Origin: SXNM01 sp964586155
Lineage (GTDB): Bacteria; Myxococcota_A; UBA9042
Direction: 5' to 3'
Length of the DNA stretch: 64,000 nt
Assembly: GCA_964586155.1 (NCBI GenBank)
Contig: CAZPHC010000036.1
Coordinates: 1 to 64,000, forward strand
The notes under the pieces were generated by a model, which was not told the DNA's origin, did no database searches, and saw only the letters and a list, made by a program, of their open reading frames with translations. Numbering within the stretch: the stretch's first letter is position 1; every line of letters begins with the position of its first letter. Shown piece after piece: positions 10,196-20,471 of the stretch. The position numbers and the translations under genes were made by a program.

Positions 10196-11381
10196 ATGCA
10201 GTTGCTGACGATTGGACATCCAAGTGCCTTGCGCGACATGTCTTGGCTGATTGCCGTCGTGTCGATGTTGGTCGCCGGATGTGGCTCCTCGTCCGGGGTT
10301 GGCGGCGGCTACTACGAGCCGATGCCAGATATCACCGCGAACTTCGGTCCTGGCGATGACGCCCGGACGGACGCGGCGAGCGGCGGGACGGCAGACGGCG
10401 CTGGCGATGCTGGCGCGGACAGCAGCGTCGTCCATGACACGGATGCCGGCGGCGTCGAACCGGACGTCGCGGACACCGGCATCGCGGACGCCGGCATCGC
10501 GGACANNNNNNNNNNNNNNNNNNNNNNNNNNNNNNNNNNNNNNNNNNNNNNNNNNNNNNNNNNNNNNNNNNNNNNNNNNNNNNNNNNNNNNNNNNNNNNN
10601 NNNNNCGGGCGCCCCAGACACCGGCACCCCAGACACCGGCATCGCGGACACGGGCGCCCCAGACACCGGCACCCCAGACACCGGCATCGCGGACACGGGC
10701 GCCCCGGACACCGGCGTCGCGGACACGGGCATTGAAGATACGGGCGCCCCAGACACCGGCGACGCGGACACGGGCGCCCCGGACACGGGCGCCCCGGACA
10801 CCACGCCCGCCGACGCCGGCGGCAACGGCCTGCCCGCGCCAGGCCCCGGCGAGCTCGTCATCACCGAGATCCTGGCCAATCCGCTCTCGGTCACCGACGC
10901 GATGGGCGAGTGGTTCGAGGTCTGCAACGTCTCGGGCAAGGCCCTGTCGCTCGCTGGCGTCGAGATCGGCGACGGCGCCATGGCCGCCGATCCGGTCAAG
11001 TCGCCGCCGCTGCCGGTCACAGGGGGAGCCTCCGTGACGATCCTGCCGTCAGCGTGCTTCGTCTTTGGCATCAACGGCGACATCGCGACCAACGGCGGCG
11101 TCAAGGTCGACTACGTCTATGCCAGCAAGCTCTCGCTGAACAACTCCGGCACCGAGACCGTGTTCCTGCGCGTCGGCGGCGTGACCATCGACGAGGTCGC
11201 CTACGCCCCGAGCAAGAACGGCTGGCCGGCGATGCCGAACGGTGCGTCCTACATGCTCCACGGCAGCAAGATGAGCGCGCTGGCCAACGACGACGGCACG
11301 GCGTGGTGCATGACGGTCGGCCAGACCTTCGGCGCCGGTGACGCGGGGTCGCCTGGCAAGCAGAACGGCCCGTGTTTGTAG
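10196..11381 (+). CDS. Lipoprotein: DTG-repeat linker plus lamin tail domain (interrupted by assembly gap)
   Basis: The 5' part codes for a signal peptide with lipobox LVAGC, an acidic Gly/Asp linker, then pentapeptides of the type xxDTG. After the gap the same pentapeptides continue (APDTG, TPDTG, IADTG in a 15-residue super-repeat). The C-terminal domain (GELVITEILANPL... EWFEVCNVSG) matches the lamin tail domain, an immunoglobulin-like fold found in bacterial surface proteins. The two halves lie in different frames only because the N run has an arbitrary length of 100, so the gene is very probably intact in the organism with an unknown repeat number. The start could be ATG 10196 or ATG 10238; the former gives a charged n-region. 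Confidence 0.75.
10460..10805 (+). repeat. 15-b coding tandem repeat (xxDTG pentapeptides)
   Basis: Units of 15 bases encode pentapeptides ending Asp-Thr-Gly or Asp-Ala-Gly. Downstream of the gap they are grouped in a 45-b super-repeat. The array is protein-coding linker sequence, interrupted by the 100-N gap, so the copy number is unknown. Confidence 0.9.
10506..10605. other. Assembly gap of 100 N inside tandem repeat
   Basis: Exactly 100 N, a conventional placeholder for a gap of unknown size. The bases on both sides belong to the same 15-b coding repeat, so the gap most likely reflects failure to assemble the array. Confidence 0.97.
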
Positions 11382-11402
11382 CCTGATCGGCGTTTCGCGG
11401 CG

Positions 11403-13325
11403 CTAGCCGCCCGGGCGCACCGTCGACGGCGTCGTCTGGCCGTTGCCCAGGATCTCCCAGCGGAAGTTGTCGAGCAGGACCACCGAGTCGTAGATGCGGT
11501 CGCCCTCGTCGAAGACGATGAAGCGCAGCGTGATGGTCTCGCCCGGTTCGACCGGCGAGGTCGTCGTCAGCCAGCCGGTGCCGCCGCCGATGCCGCCTTC
11601 GTAGCCGGTGCCGGCCAGGCCGCCGTCGCCGGACTTGCAGCCGCTGCAGACGGTGAAGAAGGCGTTGTTGATCGACACGCAGTTGCCCTTGGCGTCGAAG
11701 CTGATGTTGCCCTTGAACTTCTTGCTCTCGAGCACAGCGAGGAACTTGTCGTTGAACTGCGTGCCGACCCACTCCGGGTACTCGGCGCTCATGAAGTTGA
11801 ACTGGAAGGAGAAACCGTTGACGTTGCCGGGCACTTGCAGCGTCAACTTCCACTCGGTGTAGTCGTTGACCGAGCCCGACTTGCTGCAGCTGACGGCCGG
11901 GTAGGGCGCCGAGTTGCTGAACGACGTGCCCGACTGCGGCAAGACGTAGCCGGGCTGGCCTTTGGCCGCCGCGTTGCCCGTCGAGAGCACGGCGAAGTGC
12001 TTGCCCTGGTTCGGCAGGTTCGGCGGCCCGTACACGGTCTTGATCGCGCGCGCCGAGTTGGCGGCCAGGACCGGGAAGCTGCTCGACTTGACGATGGTCG
12101 ATCCCGCAGGCGGGCAGAGGTCGATCGCCTTGACGTAGTCGTTGGGCTGGCCGTCGCTGAGGTTGCCGACGTCGCAGTCGGTCGGAGGCTCGTCGGTGAC
12201 GCCGTCGCAGTCGTTGTCGATCTGGTCGGCCGGCATCTCCCAGGCGTTGGGGTTCTGGCCGGGATCGCCGTCGTCACAGTCCTTGCAGCCGGGGAAGCCG
12301 TCCTTGTCGCCGTCCTCGAGGTCGTCGATCACGCCACTGCAGTCGTTGTCCTTGCCATTCTTGCAGTTGCGGCCGGCGCCGGGGTTGATGTTGATGTCCG
12401 TGTCGTCGCAGTCCAGGCCGCCGCAGCCGGCCCACCCATCGCCGTCAAGGTCGAGGTCGTCGGCGACGCCGGTGCAATCGTTGTCCTTGCCGTTGCAGAT
12501 CTCCGGCGCCAGGGGGTAGGTCTGCGGGTCGGTGTCGTCGCAGTCGCTGCACACGGTGTAGCTGTCGTTGTCCGCGTCCTCGAGGCCATCGACGATGCCG
12601 TTGCAGTCGTTGTCCTTGCCGTTGTCGCAGACCTTGGCCGCCTTGGGGTAGATCTTGGCGTCGTTGTCGTTGCAGTCCTGGCAGGCGTCGAAGCCGTCGT
12701 TGTCGGCGTCGCCGTTCTTGGTGCCGTCGATGATGCCGTCGCAGTCGTTGTCCTTGCCGTTGGCGCAGTCGACCGGCGCGCCGGGGAAGATCACCGGGTT
12801 GGCGTCATCGCAGTCGGCGTTTGGCCCCGGGCAGCTCGAGAAGCCGTCCTTGTCGCCGTCGAGCTCGTCGATCTTGTTGTTGCAGTCGTTGTCCTGTCCG
12901 TCGCAGATCTCCTCGGCGAGCGGATGGACCGTCTTGTCGCTGTCGTCACAGTCGCCGTCGGCAGGCGAGTAGCCGTCGAGGTCGTGGTCGATCATCGAGA
13001 GCGTGGGGCCGGTGTCCGGGAGCACGTCGCTGGCGGCGCCGGCGCCGTCGTCCGTCGCGCCCGCGTCGCCGGTGGGGTCGAGGCCCAGGTCGTCGGCACC
13101 GCCGGCCGCGTCGCTGGCACCGCTGGCGTCCGTGGCCGTGGCGCCGCCGGCGCCGTCAACCGCGTCGTTGCCGAGCAATCCGCCGAGCCCGTTGGTGCCG
13201 TCCGGTTGCCAGGTGCCGGGGATGCCAAAGCCTGGGGCCGGCCCGCCGCCCGTGGACGAGCTTCCGCAGCCGATCTGCAACGCGCTTGCGAACAAGGCCA
13301 ATGCAAGGTACGAAGCGCGCCGCAC
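11403..13325 (-). CDS. MopE-repeat lipoprotein with choice-of-anchor L domain
   Basis: 640 aa. The signal peptide has lipobox LQIGC. A Gly/Ala/Asp-rich low-complexity linker follows (about 20-105). Then come six copies of the MopE-type putative metal-binding repeat, each with DCDD...P...C.NGKDNDC.G..D spacing (about 110-385). Residues about 400-640 match the choice-of-anchor L domain, with the signature FSFQFNFMSAEYPEWVGTQFNDKF. Family knowledge: MopE repeats occur in surface proteins, and the name comes from a copper-binding Methylococcus protein; copper binding by this copy is not shown. It is convergent with the lamin-tail lipoprotein (21 b between stops), and both would be displayed on the cell surface. 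Confidence 0.88.
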   Translation of the reverse strand: MRRASYLALALFASALQIGCGSSSTGGGPAPGFGIPGTWQPDGTNGLGGLLGNDAVDGAGGATATDASGASDAAGGADDLGLDPTGDAGATDDGAGAASDVLPDTGPTLSMIDHDLDGYSPADGDCDDSDKTVHPLAEEICDGQDNDCNNKIDELDGDKDGFSSCPGPNADCDDANPVIFPGAPVDCANGKDNDCDGIIDGTKNGDADNDGFDACQDCNDNDAKIYPKAAKVCDNGKDNDCNGIVDGLEDADNDSYTVCSDCDDTDPQTYPLAPEICNGKDNDCTGVADDLDLDGDGWAGCGGLDCDDTDININPGAGRNCKNGKDNDCSGVIDDLEDGDKDGFPGCKDCDDGDPGQNPNAWEMPADQIDNDCDGVTDEPPTDCDVGNLSDGQPNDYVKAIDLCPPAGSTIVKSSSFPVLAANSARAIKTVYGPPNLPNQGKHFAVLSTGNAAAKGQPGYVLPQSGTSFSNSAPYPAVSCSKSGSVNDYTEWKLTLQVPGNVNGFSFQFNFMSAEYPEWVGTQFNDKFLAVLESKKFKGNISFDAKGNCVSINNAFFTVCSGCKSGDGGLAGTGYEGGIGGGTGWLTTTSPVEPGETITLRFIVFDEGDRIYDSVVLLDNFRWEILGNGQTTPSTVRPGG

Positions 13326-13560
13326 GTCGGGCTCCGAGTCAGGTCGGGGAATCTGGCGTGCTGGACGCTACCACCGGTGCCTCGTCGGCTTCGACCTAGA
13401 CAAGGGCAACAGAGTACGCTTCGCAGCCGGGGGAGCGCAAGGGTTCCAACGGCCCGCAACGATGCGCAGTGCGGGCCAAGCGCGGGAACAGAGGTCAGAC
13501 CGTTCGGGGATGCACACGCCCCGTGACGCGTCCGGCACCACCCGCCGATGAGGGAGGTCG

Positions 13561-14439
13561 ATGGGCCAGCCGTACAAGAAGTTGCGTCTGCAGGGCTTCA
13601 ACAACCTCACCAAGACGCTGAGCTTCAACATCTACGACATCTGCTTTGCGCGCACGGAAGAGGAACGTCGGGCGTACATCGCCTACATCGACGAAGCCTA
13701 CAACGCCGAGCGACTGACGCAGATCCTCGTCGATGTGGCGAACATCATCGACGCCAAGATCCTGAACATCGCCCGTCAGGACTACGAGCCCGAGGGCGCG
13801 AGCGTCACGATGTTGGTCGCCGAGGGTGAACACGGCCTGCCCGACAAGCTCGACGACGACGAGACCCCCGGCCCGACGCCCGACGCGCTGCGCTCGGAGC
13901 GGGAACACAAGCTCGCGTCGGCGTCGACCTTGCGCTCCGAGGCGGTCGTCGGTCACCTCGACAAGAGCCACCTCACGGTCCACACCTACCCCGAGAGCCA
14001 CCCCCACAACGGCATCTCGACCTTCCGCGCCGACATCGACGTCTCGACCTGTGGCCAGATCTCGCCGCTCAAGGCGCTGAACTACCTGATCCACACGTTC
14101 GAGAGCGATATCGTCATCATGGACTACCGCGTCCGCGGCTTTACCCGCGACGTGCGTGGCCACAAGCACTTCATCGACCACACCATCAACTCGGTGCAGA
14201 ACTACATCGACCCGGGCGTGCGTCGGAAGTACCAGATGATCGACGTCAACGTGTACCAGGAGAACGTCTTCCACACCAAGATGCTGTTGAAGGACTTCGA
14301 CATGGACAACTACCTCTTCGGCATCAAGTCCGAAGACCTGCCGGCGCGTGACCGCGGCACGGTGCGTCGGCGCCTCAAGCGCGAGATGCTCGAGATCTTC
14401 TACGGCCGCAACTTCAAGCGCGGCGAAGTGCCGCTCTAG
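13561..14439 (+). CDS. speD: S-adenosylmethionine decarboxylase proenzyme, SpeD (E. coli type)
   Basis: 292 aa. It makes decarboxylated SAM, the aminopropyl donor for spermidine. The proenzyme cleaves itself between Lys135 and Ser136 (motif LDKSHLTVHTYPESHP), and the new N-terminal Ser becomes the pyruvoyl cofactor. The surrounding sequence matches the larger gammaproteobacterial class rather than the 120-aa thermophile class. The start ATG has GGGAGG a few bases upstream. No spermidine synthase gene is adjacent, so the partner enzyme must be encoded elsewhere. Confidence 0.95.
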   Translation: MGQPYKKLRLQGFNNLTKTLSFNIYDICFARTEEERRAYIAYIDEAYNAERLTQILVDVANIIDAKILNIARQDYEPEGASVTMLVAEGEHGLPDKLDDDETPGPTPDALRSEREHKLASASTLRSEAVVGHLDKSHLTVHTYPESHPHNGISTFRADIDVSTCGQISPLKALNYLIHTFESDIVIMDYRVRGFTRDVRGHKHFIDHTINSVQNYIDPGVRRKYQMIDVNVYQENVFHTKMLLKDFDMDNYLFGIKSEDLPARDRGTVRRRLKREMLEIFYGRNFKRGEVPL

Positions 14440-14447
14440 GCCGCCCG

Positions 14448-14537
14448 CAGCCCAGTCCGGCGCCCAGTCCGGCAGCCCAGTCCGGCAGCCCAGTCCGGCA
14501 GCCCAGTCCGGCAGCCCAGTCCGGCAGCTCAGTCCGG
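14448..14537. repeat. 13-b tandem repeat between two convergent stop codons
   Basis: Seven units of the type CAGCCCAGTCCGG (one is 12 b, the last has one substitution). The array begins 8 b after the speD stop and runs into the last codons of the convergent minus-strand gene, whose TGA lies in the final unit at 14529-14531. Confidence 0.95.
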
Positions 14538-15809
14538 CGCGACCGGCGCCACCGCCTGGTCATGGACCTTGTGCAGCGCCACGATCTCGGGCCGATCGGC
14601 GCAGAAATACGTCAGCACGGCTTCGGCCAGGACCTGGCCGATCGCCTCGGCCGCCTCGGGCTTGGGCGCGATCGGCGTGTCGCCGTCGAGCTGCCAGACC
14701 AGATCCTTGCGCACCTCGATGCCGATCGACGACAGGCGCCGTTGCGAGCGCTCGTAGCCCTCGGTCAGCGTCGCGCGCTCACGGTGCACATACGCCGCGA
14801 TGGCCTCGTAGGCACGCTGGGCGCCGGCGAACGCGCTCTCGGCACCCGCGGGGGCCAGGCGGAACATGTGCAGGTAGCCGCGCAGGGCTTCGGAGTCGGC
14901 GCGGCGCAGGTTGGTGTCCTGCAACATCTCGAACACCATGCGGGTGCTCGGATCGTCGGCGACCCCCGGGTGGTCGGCGAGGTAGCAGTCCTGCAGGTAG
15001 CAGAAGAAGCTCCAGACCTGCGCCCGGACCTCGACCGAGCCGTCGGGCAGGGCGTAGGGGTAGTTGTGCGCCACGCGGAAGCCGGCTTTCTCGGCCGTCA
15101 GCGAGATGCGGTCGCGCAGGACGCGGTCGGCCGTGCCTTCGGCGAGCGCGTCAGGGTAGAGCGGGTCGAAGAAGTGGTCCGGCAGCTCGTGGCGACCGCG
15201 GTACGACAGCGCCTGGCTGCAGATCGACAGCTCGGGCCGCATCGTTCCCGAGCGATTGAACGTGTCGTACGTGTGGACCGCGATCTTGGTGATCGAGTTG
15301 CGCACGATGCCGTCGTAGTGCGCGGCGATGGCGTCGTAGGCGTCGCGCAGCAAGCGCTGCTTCTGTTCGAAGCCGAGCCAGCTCGAGAATGGGTAGTTGA
15401 TGGCGAAGCGCTCGAGGTAGTCCGCGCCTGCGGTCGTCAGCCCCGGGAAGCGGCCAAAGTCCATCAGGACCCGGGCGATGCGGACGCGGTGGATCGCGGC
15501 GACGCCAAGGTGGCGGGCCAGCGCCTCGGCGACCAGGGTCGCGCCCCAATCGCGGTCGGCGTGGTAATCGGCGGCGTAGCGTTCGAAGCCGACGTCGTGG
15601 CCGGCAGCGTCACGCAGGTAGCGCGCGGGGATGCAGTCGCCGTCGTGGATCACGTCGATGACGACGCGATCGCGCAGTGCAGCCGGCAGCCGGGTCAAGG
15701 CCGGGCAGCCCGCAGCCGGCGCCACGACCCGACGCTCGACAGGCGGACCCTCGTCGGTGACGATGCCGTGGACGCCGCCGATCCGGAGCTGCTCGTGGTC
15801 GCTGCGCAT
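14529..15809 (-). CDS. N-formylglutamate amidohydrolase-like protein
   Basis: 426 aa from the ATG at 15809. Segments recall the N-formylglutamate amidohydrolase (FGase) fold: an early VIDVIHDGDCIPARYL, RVRIARVLMDFGRFPGLT, and the later GFRVAHNYPYALPDGSVEVRAQVW where the family has an N-P-Y motif. FGase releases glutamate from formylglutamate at the end of one histidine-degradation route, but diverged relatives act on other substrates. No hut genes are nearby, so the role here is open. The protein is longer than typical FGases (about 270 aa), with an extra helical C-terminal third. An upstream extension to 15950 is low-quality Arg-rich sequence and was not used. Confidence 0.5.
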   Translation of the reverse strand: MRSDHEQLRIGGVHGIVTDEGPPVERRVVAPAAGCPALTRLPAALRDRVVIDVIHDGDCIPARYLRDAAGHDVGFERYAADYHADRDWGATLVAEALARHLGVAAIHRVRIARVLMDFGRFPGLTTAGADYLERFAINYPFSSWLGFEQKQRLLRDAYDAIAAHYDGIVRNSITKIAVHTYDTFNRSGTMRPELSICSQALSYRGRHELPDHFFDPLYPDALAEGTADRVLRDRISLTAEKAGFRVAHNYPYALPDGSVEVRAQVWSFFCYLQDCYLADHPGVADDPSTRMVFEMLQDTNLRRADSEALRGYLHMFRLAPAGAESAFAGAQRAYEAIAAYVHRERATLTEGYERSQRRLSSIGIEVRKDLVWQLDGDTPIAPKPEAAEAIGQVLAEAVLTYFCADRPEIVALHKVHDQAVAPVAPD

Positions 15810-15850
15810 GGCTTGGGTCCCCGCTGTCCGTCGCGCGGTCGCTCGTGCGG

Positions 15851-16432
15851 TCAACCCGCGTCGGTCGTGCTGGTCGTGTCGCTGGCGAGGCTCGTGTCCG
15901 CGCTGGCGTCGCTGTCCTCGCCGCAGATCGCGGCGTAGTCCTCGCAGCAATCGCCGCTGGAGGCGCAGAACGCGTCACAATGGCAGACGTTCGAGCCGTC
16001 GTACTCCTCGTCGCAGCGATCGACGCAGCTGGTGGAGCCGCTCGCCGTGTCGCTGGCCGCCGTGTCGGGATCGACGATGGCGTCGGCCGCGGCGTCGCCG
16101 CCCGTGCTCAGCACGTCGCCGGCGGACACGTCGCTGCCAGTCGACGCCGAGCCGCTGTCGCTGGTCGCGGTCGCGTCGCTGCTGGCGTCGACGCTGGCGT
16201 CGCTGCCGGCCTTCGACACGCACTGGCCGACGCTGGTGTCGCAGACCCAGGTGCCGTCCGCAGGACAATGGATGCTCGAGGTGCAAGACAGGGTCGGGGT
16301 GTCGCGGGTCACGGTGCAGCCGGTCGCCCAGCCGAGGGCTGCCAGCAGCGCCGGTGCGGCCATGAGCAGCTGCGCCCGGACGACGCCATGGGCGCGGGGC
16401 GAACGGGAAGCGAAGGAACGGGATGCAAACAT
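15851..16432 (-). CDS. Lipoprotein with somatomedin-B-like cysteine domain
   Basis: 193 aa. The signal peptide ends in a lipobox-like ATGC. A short Cys-containing segment (LSCTSSIHCPADGTWVC) is followed by a Ser/Asp/Ala/Thr linker. Residues about 138-172 hold CVDRCDEEYDGSNVCHCDAF then CASSGDCCEDYAAIC, the eight-cysteine pattern (C-x3-C, CxCD, gDCCxDY) of the somatomedin B domain known mainly from animal extracellular proteins. A Ser/Thr/Asp tail follows. The ATG at 16432 has AGGAG eight bases upstream, which decides the start over longer readings. Likely a surface-exposed adhesion or protein-binding lipoprotein (inference). Confidence 0.75.
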   Translation of the reverse strand: MFASRSFASRSPRAHGVVRAQLLMAAPALLAALGWATGCTVTRDTPTLSCTSSIHCPADGTWVCDTSVGQCVSKAGSDASVDASSDATATSDSGSASTGSDVSAGDVLSTGGDAAADAIVDPDTAASDTASGSTSCVDRCDEEYDGSNVCHCDAFCASSGDCCEDYAAICGEDSDASADTSLASDTTSTTDAG

Positions 16433-16648
16433 CGAGAGACTCCTCTGGCTGACCGCGCCGGGCGCCGCTGGGACTTTCACGGCCGCCCCTGGGGCTGTCA
16501 AGCGCGACAGCGCAGCAGGGCGCCGCTCGGGCCGGCTTGCGCGATGCTTCGGTCCCGATCATCATCGCAGGACCGCCGGACTTGCGGGAGTCTGGCTGTG
16601 CGCGACGTGGCGTCGCCGGGTGTGGTCGTCGCAAGCAAGGGACCGGAT

Positions 16649-18196
<1,548 letters not shown>

Positions 18197-18223
18197 CGGC
18201 GCCCGCAACGAGCCGGCGCGGCG

Positions 18224-19333
18224 CTAGTTGCGCGCCAGCATCGACTCCAGCGTGGCCATCGCCGTCCAGAGCCGCAGCCCGGCCGTCTCGTGCGCCCAGC
18301 TGTTCGGCCCGTCGATGACCGCGTCGGCGACGACGACGTTGCGCCGCACCGGCAGGCAGTGCATGAAGCCCGCGTTGTCGGTCTTGGCCATCGTATCGGG
18401 CGTGACCTGCCAGTCGCCGAGCGTCGCCCGCACACGGGCCTCGTCCTCGCGGCGGCCGTAGCCGGACCAGCCGGACCACGACTTGGCGACGACGACGCGG
18501 GCGCCACGCATCGCAGCGTGCTGGTCGTGGCTGACGCTGACGTTGCCGCCCTGCAGCTGCGCCAGCGTGCCGGCGCGCGCAAGGACCTCGGGATCCAGAT
18601 CGAAGCCCTCGGGGTGCGCCACGGTGACGTCCATGCCCTGCAGGGCCGCCGAGAGCAGGACCTGGTTCGCCACCGCCTGCGGCAGCGCCTTGGGATGCGG
18701 CGCCCACGTGAGCACCAGCTTCTCGCCGCGCAGGTCGTCGCCGAGGTGCGACTTCCACGCTGCGGTGTCGGCCAAGCCCTGCATCGGATGCCAGCGGGCC
18801 GATTCGAGATTGATGACCGGCACCTTCGAGTGGCGCACGAACGCCGCGATCGCCGGATCCCGGGCGTCCTCGGCCTGGTCCTCGAGCCCGGCGAACGCGC
18901 GGACGGCCAGAAGGTCGACCATCTGCTCGAGCACGGCGATCGCGTCCTTGACGTGCTCGGCGGCGGTGCCGTTCATCACGACGCCGTCTTCGAGCTCGAT
19001 GCCCCACATGTCGCGACCGGGCGCGAGCGTGATGCAGTGCACGCCGAGCGCGTGGCAGGCCGCGTCGATCGAGGTCCGCGTGCGCAGCGACGGGTTCAAG
19101 AACAGCGACGCGATACGCCGGCCCTCGGCGCGGCGCGGTGTCGCGCCTGCCCGCAGGTCGAGCGCGCGACGGACCAGGGCGTCGACGCCTGCGCGGCCCG
19201 GCTCGGTGCCGTCGATCAGCCGCGAGGGCCAGTCCTGCGTGCCGGCCAGCGGCACGGGGATCGTGACCTTGCTGGTGCGGGTCTTGTTGGCGTGGGGCAG
19301 CGCCGCCGCCGTGGTGTGTGGGTAGACGATCAC
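18224..19333 (-). CDS. N-acylornithine carbamoyltransferase (acetyl- or succinyl-)
   Basis: 369 aa. It belongs to the branch of transcarbamylases that uses N-acetyl- or N-succinyl-L-ornithine instead of ornithine. Landmarks are TQDWPSRL, the carbamoyl-phosphate loop FLNPSLRTRTS (82-88 core), MWGIELEDGVVMNG, VPVINLES, LVLTWAPHPKALPQAVANQ and MHCLPVRRNV. By alignment from memory with the Xanthomonas enzyme, the specificity residue Glu92 corresponds to Ala125 here (NGTAAEH), which argues for the succinyl substrate. It starts at a GTG overlapping the TGA of the upstream P-loop gene (GTGA). It carries about 30 extra N-terminal residues compared with the Xanthomonas protein. Confidence 0.9.
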   Translation of the reverse strand: MIVYPHTTAAALPHANKTRTSKVTIPVPLAGTQDWPSRLIDGTEPGRAGVDALVRRALDLRAGATPRRAEGRRIASLFLNPSLRTRTSIDAACHALGVHCITLAPGRDMWGIELEDGVVMNGTAAEHVKDAIAVLEQMVDLLAVRAFAGLEDQAEDARDPAIAAFVRHSKVPVINLESARWHPMQGLADTAAWKSHLGDDLRGEKLVLTWAPHPKALPQAVANQVLLSAALQGMDVTVAHPEGFDLDPEVLARAGTLAQLQGGNVSVSHDQHAAMRGARVVVAKSWSGWSGYGRREDEARVRATLGDWQVTPDTMAKTDNAGFMHCLPVRRNVVVADAVIDGPNSWAHETAGLRLWTAMATLESMLARN

Positions 19334-20430
19334 GCGCGCACCTCCATCGTCGCCGGGGCGTAGGCATGGGTGCCGGCCCGCTCCAGCGCGGCCATCACGA
19401 GCTTGCCGAGCATGTCCGGCTGCTTGCGGGCGTTGGCCGCTGGAACCCCCAGCGTCGTCCGCACCTGGCTGCAGCCGGCGTCGTTGTCTGTCGCCGGGCC
19501 CGTGACCACGTCGACGCGGATGCCGAGCTTGTCGAGCAGGGCGATGCCGCCCCACGCTGCGACCGGATCCGTCGCGGCGAAGACCACCGCGTGCGCAGCG
19601 CTGCGCAGATCCTCGGCCTGGAGCAGGTCCATCACGCCGTAGTCGCCCAGCAGGCCGTCGCCGAACTCGACGACCGCGACATCGACGCCGTCGCGGCCGA
19701 GAGCGTTGAGGCAGCCACGCGTCGCCCGGCCGAGCTCGACGGCCGCCTTGGCGTCGCCGCCGCAGGTCGACGGCAGGCCGGCGTCGGCGAAGGTGTAGGC
19801 GCTGACGGCGCCGTGATCCATCATGTCCAGCACGTCGCGGCGCAGGGCGACGCCCGTCACCTTGGCCACGCCGACGCGCATGCCGGCGCGGGTCAGCTCG
19901 CGCACCAGGGCCGCCGCGGCGGCCGTCTTGCCGGCGCTCATGCAGCTGCCGAGCAGGAAGACCGCCGGCGGCGTCTTGACCAACACGTCGGCCGCCGGGA
20001 CCGGACCAGGGCGGATCGACGCGGCGACCGCGTCGGCCCATTGGTTGCTGCCGGGCGCGACGATGCCGCCGAGCACCTCGACGCGCGCCGGCGGGCCGAC
20101 TTCGGGGCTGGCCGAGGTGCAGGTGCCGATGACGCCGCCGAGGTTGAGCAGGTGCAGGATGTCGCCGGGCTCGACGTGCGGCGGCACCACGCCGGCGTAG
20201 CCGCGCAGGGCGCGCCGCTCGCCCAGCACGCCCGCGACGACGTCGCCGCGGTGCACCGTCATCATGCGGCCGTGCACGTCCTCGAGCTGGTTGTAGCGGT
20301 CCTTGTCGTCGAGCACGCGAACGGCGACGACCGTGCCGGCCAGCGCCGGGATGCGCGTCGTCAGGCGCACATGCGGCTGCAGGCCGAGGTGGCGCACGGT
20401 GCTGGAGATCTTGTCGAGACGGATGTGCAT
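19330..20430 (-). CDS. P-loop (BioD/MobB/DUF1611-like) protein in arginine operon, function unknown
   Basis: 366 aa. A beta-rich N-terminal domain (1-150) is followed by a P-loop NTPase domain with Walker A GSCMSAGKT (161-169) and a likely Walker B in VDVAVVEFGDG. The layout recalls dethiobiotin-synthetase-like ligases, MobB and DUF1611 proteins, some of which activate or transfer acyl groups on amino acids. It sits between argR (41 b gap) and the N-acylornithine carbamoyltransferase (GTGA overlap), so a role in arginine synthesis is likely. Making or processing the N-acyl substrate would fit, but that is inference. AGGAG precedes the ATG by nine bases. I do not recognise an established name. 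Confidence 0.7.
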   Translation of the reverse strand: MHIRLDKISSTVRHLGLQPHVRLTTRIPALAGTVVAVRVLDDKDRYNQLEDVHGRMMTVHRGDVVAGVLGERRALRGYAGVVPPHVEPGDILHLLNLGGVIGTCTSASPEVGPPARVEVLGGIVAPGSNQWADAVAASIRPGPVPAADVLVKTPPAVFLLGSCMSAGKTAAAAALVRELTRAGMRVGVAKVTGVALRRDVLDMMDHGAVSAYTFADAGLPSTCGGDAKAAVELGRATRGCLNALGRDGVDVAVVEFGDGLLGDYGVMDLLQAEDLRSAAHAVVFAATDPVAAWGGIALLDKLGIRVDVVTGPATDNDAGCSQVRTTLGVPAANARKQPDMLGKLVMAALERAGTHAYAPATMEVRA

Positions 20431-20471
20431 GGCGAGACACTCCTGGCCGCGAGGCCAAGCAGGTGGGCGGT

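Noticed and set aside
3573..10208. Very long open frames antisense to the 3.1-10.1 kb genes (over 2000 codons)
   Set aside because: Arg/Ala/Gly-rich composition, no domain and full overlap with well-supported genes on the other strand; a product of high GC codon bias.
10460..10805. Possible CRISPR array
   Set aside because: Units are 15 b, contiguous without spacers and read in frame as DTG pentapeptides; it is a coding repeat.
16433..16648. Sigma54 promoter (-24/-12) near the FHA activator
   Set aside because: No TGGCAC-N5-TTGC match found in the intergenic region.
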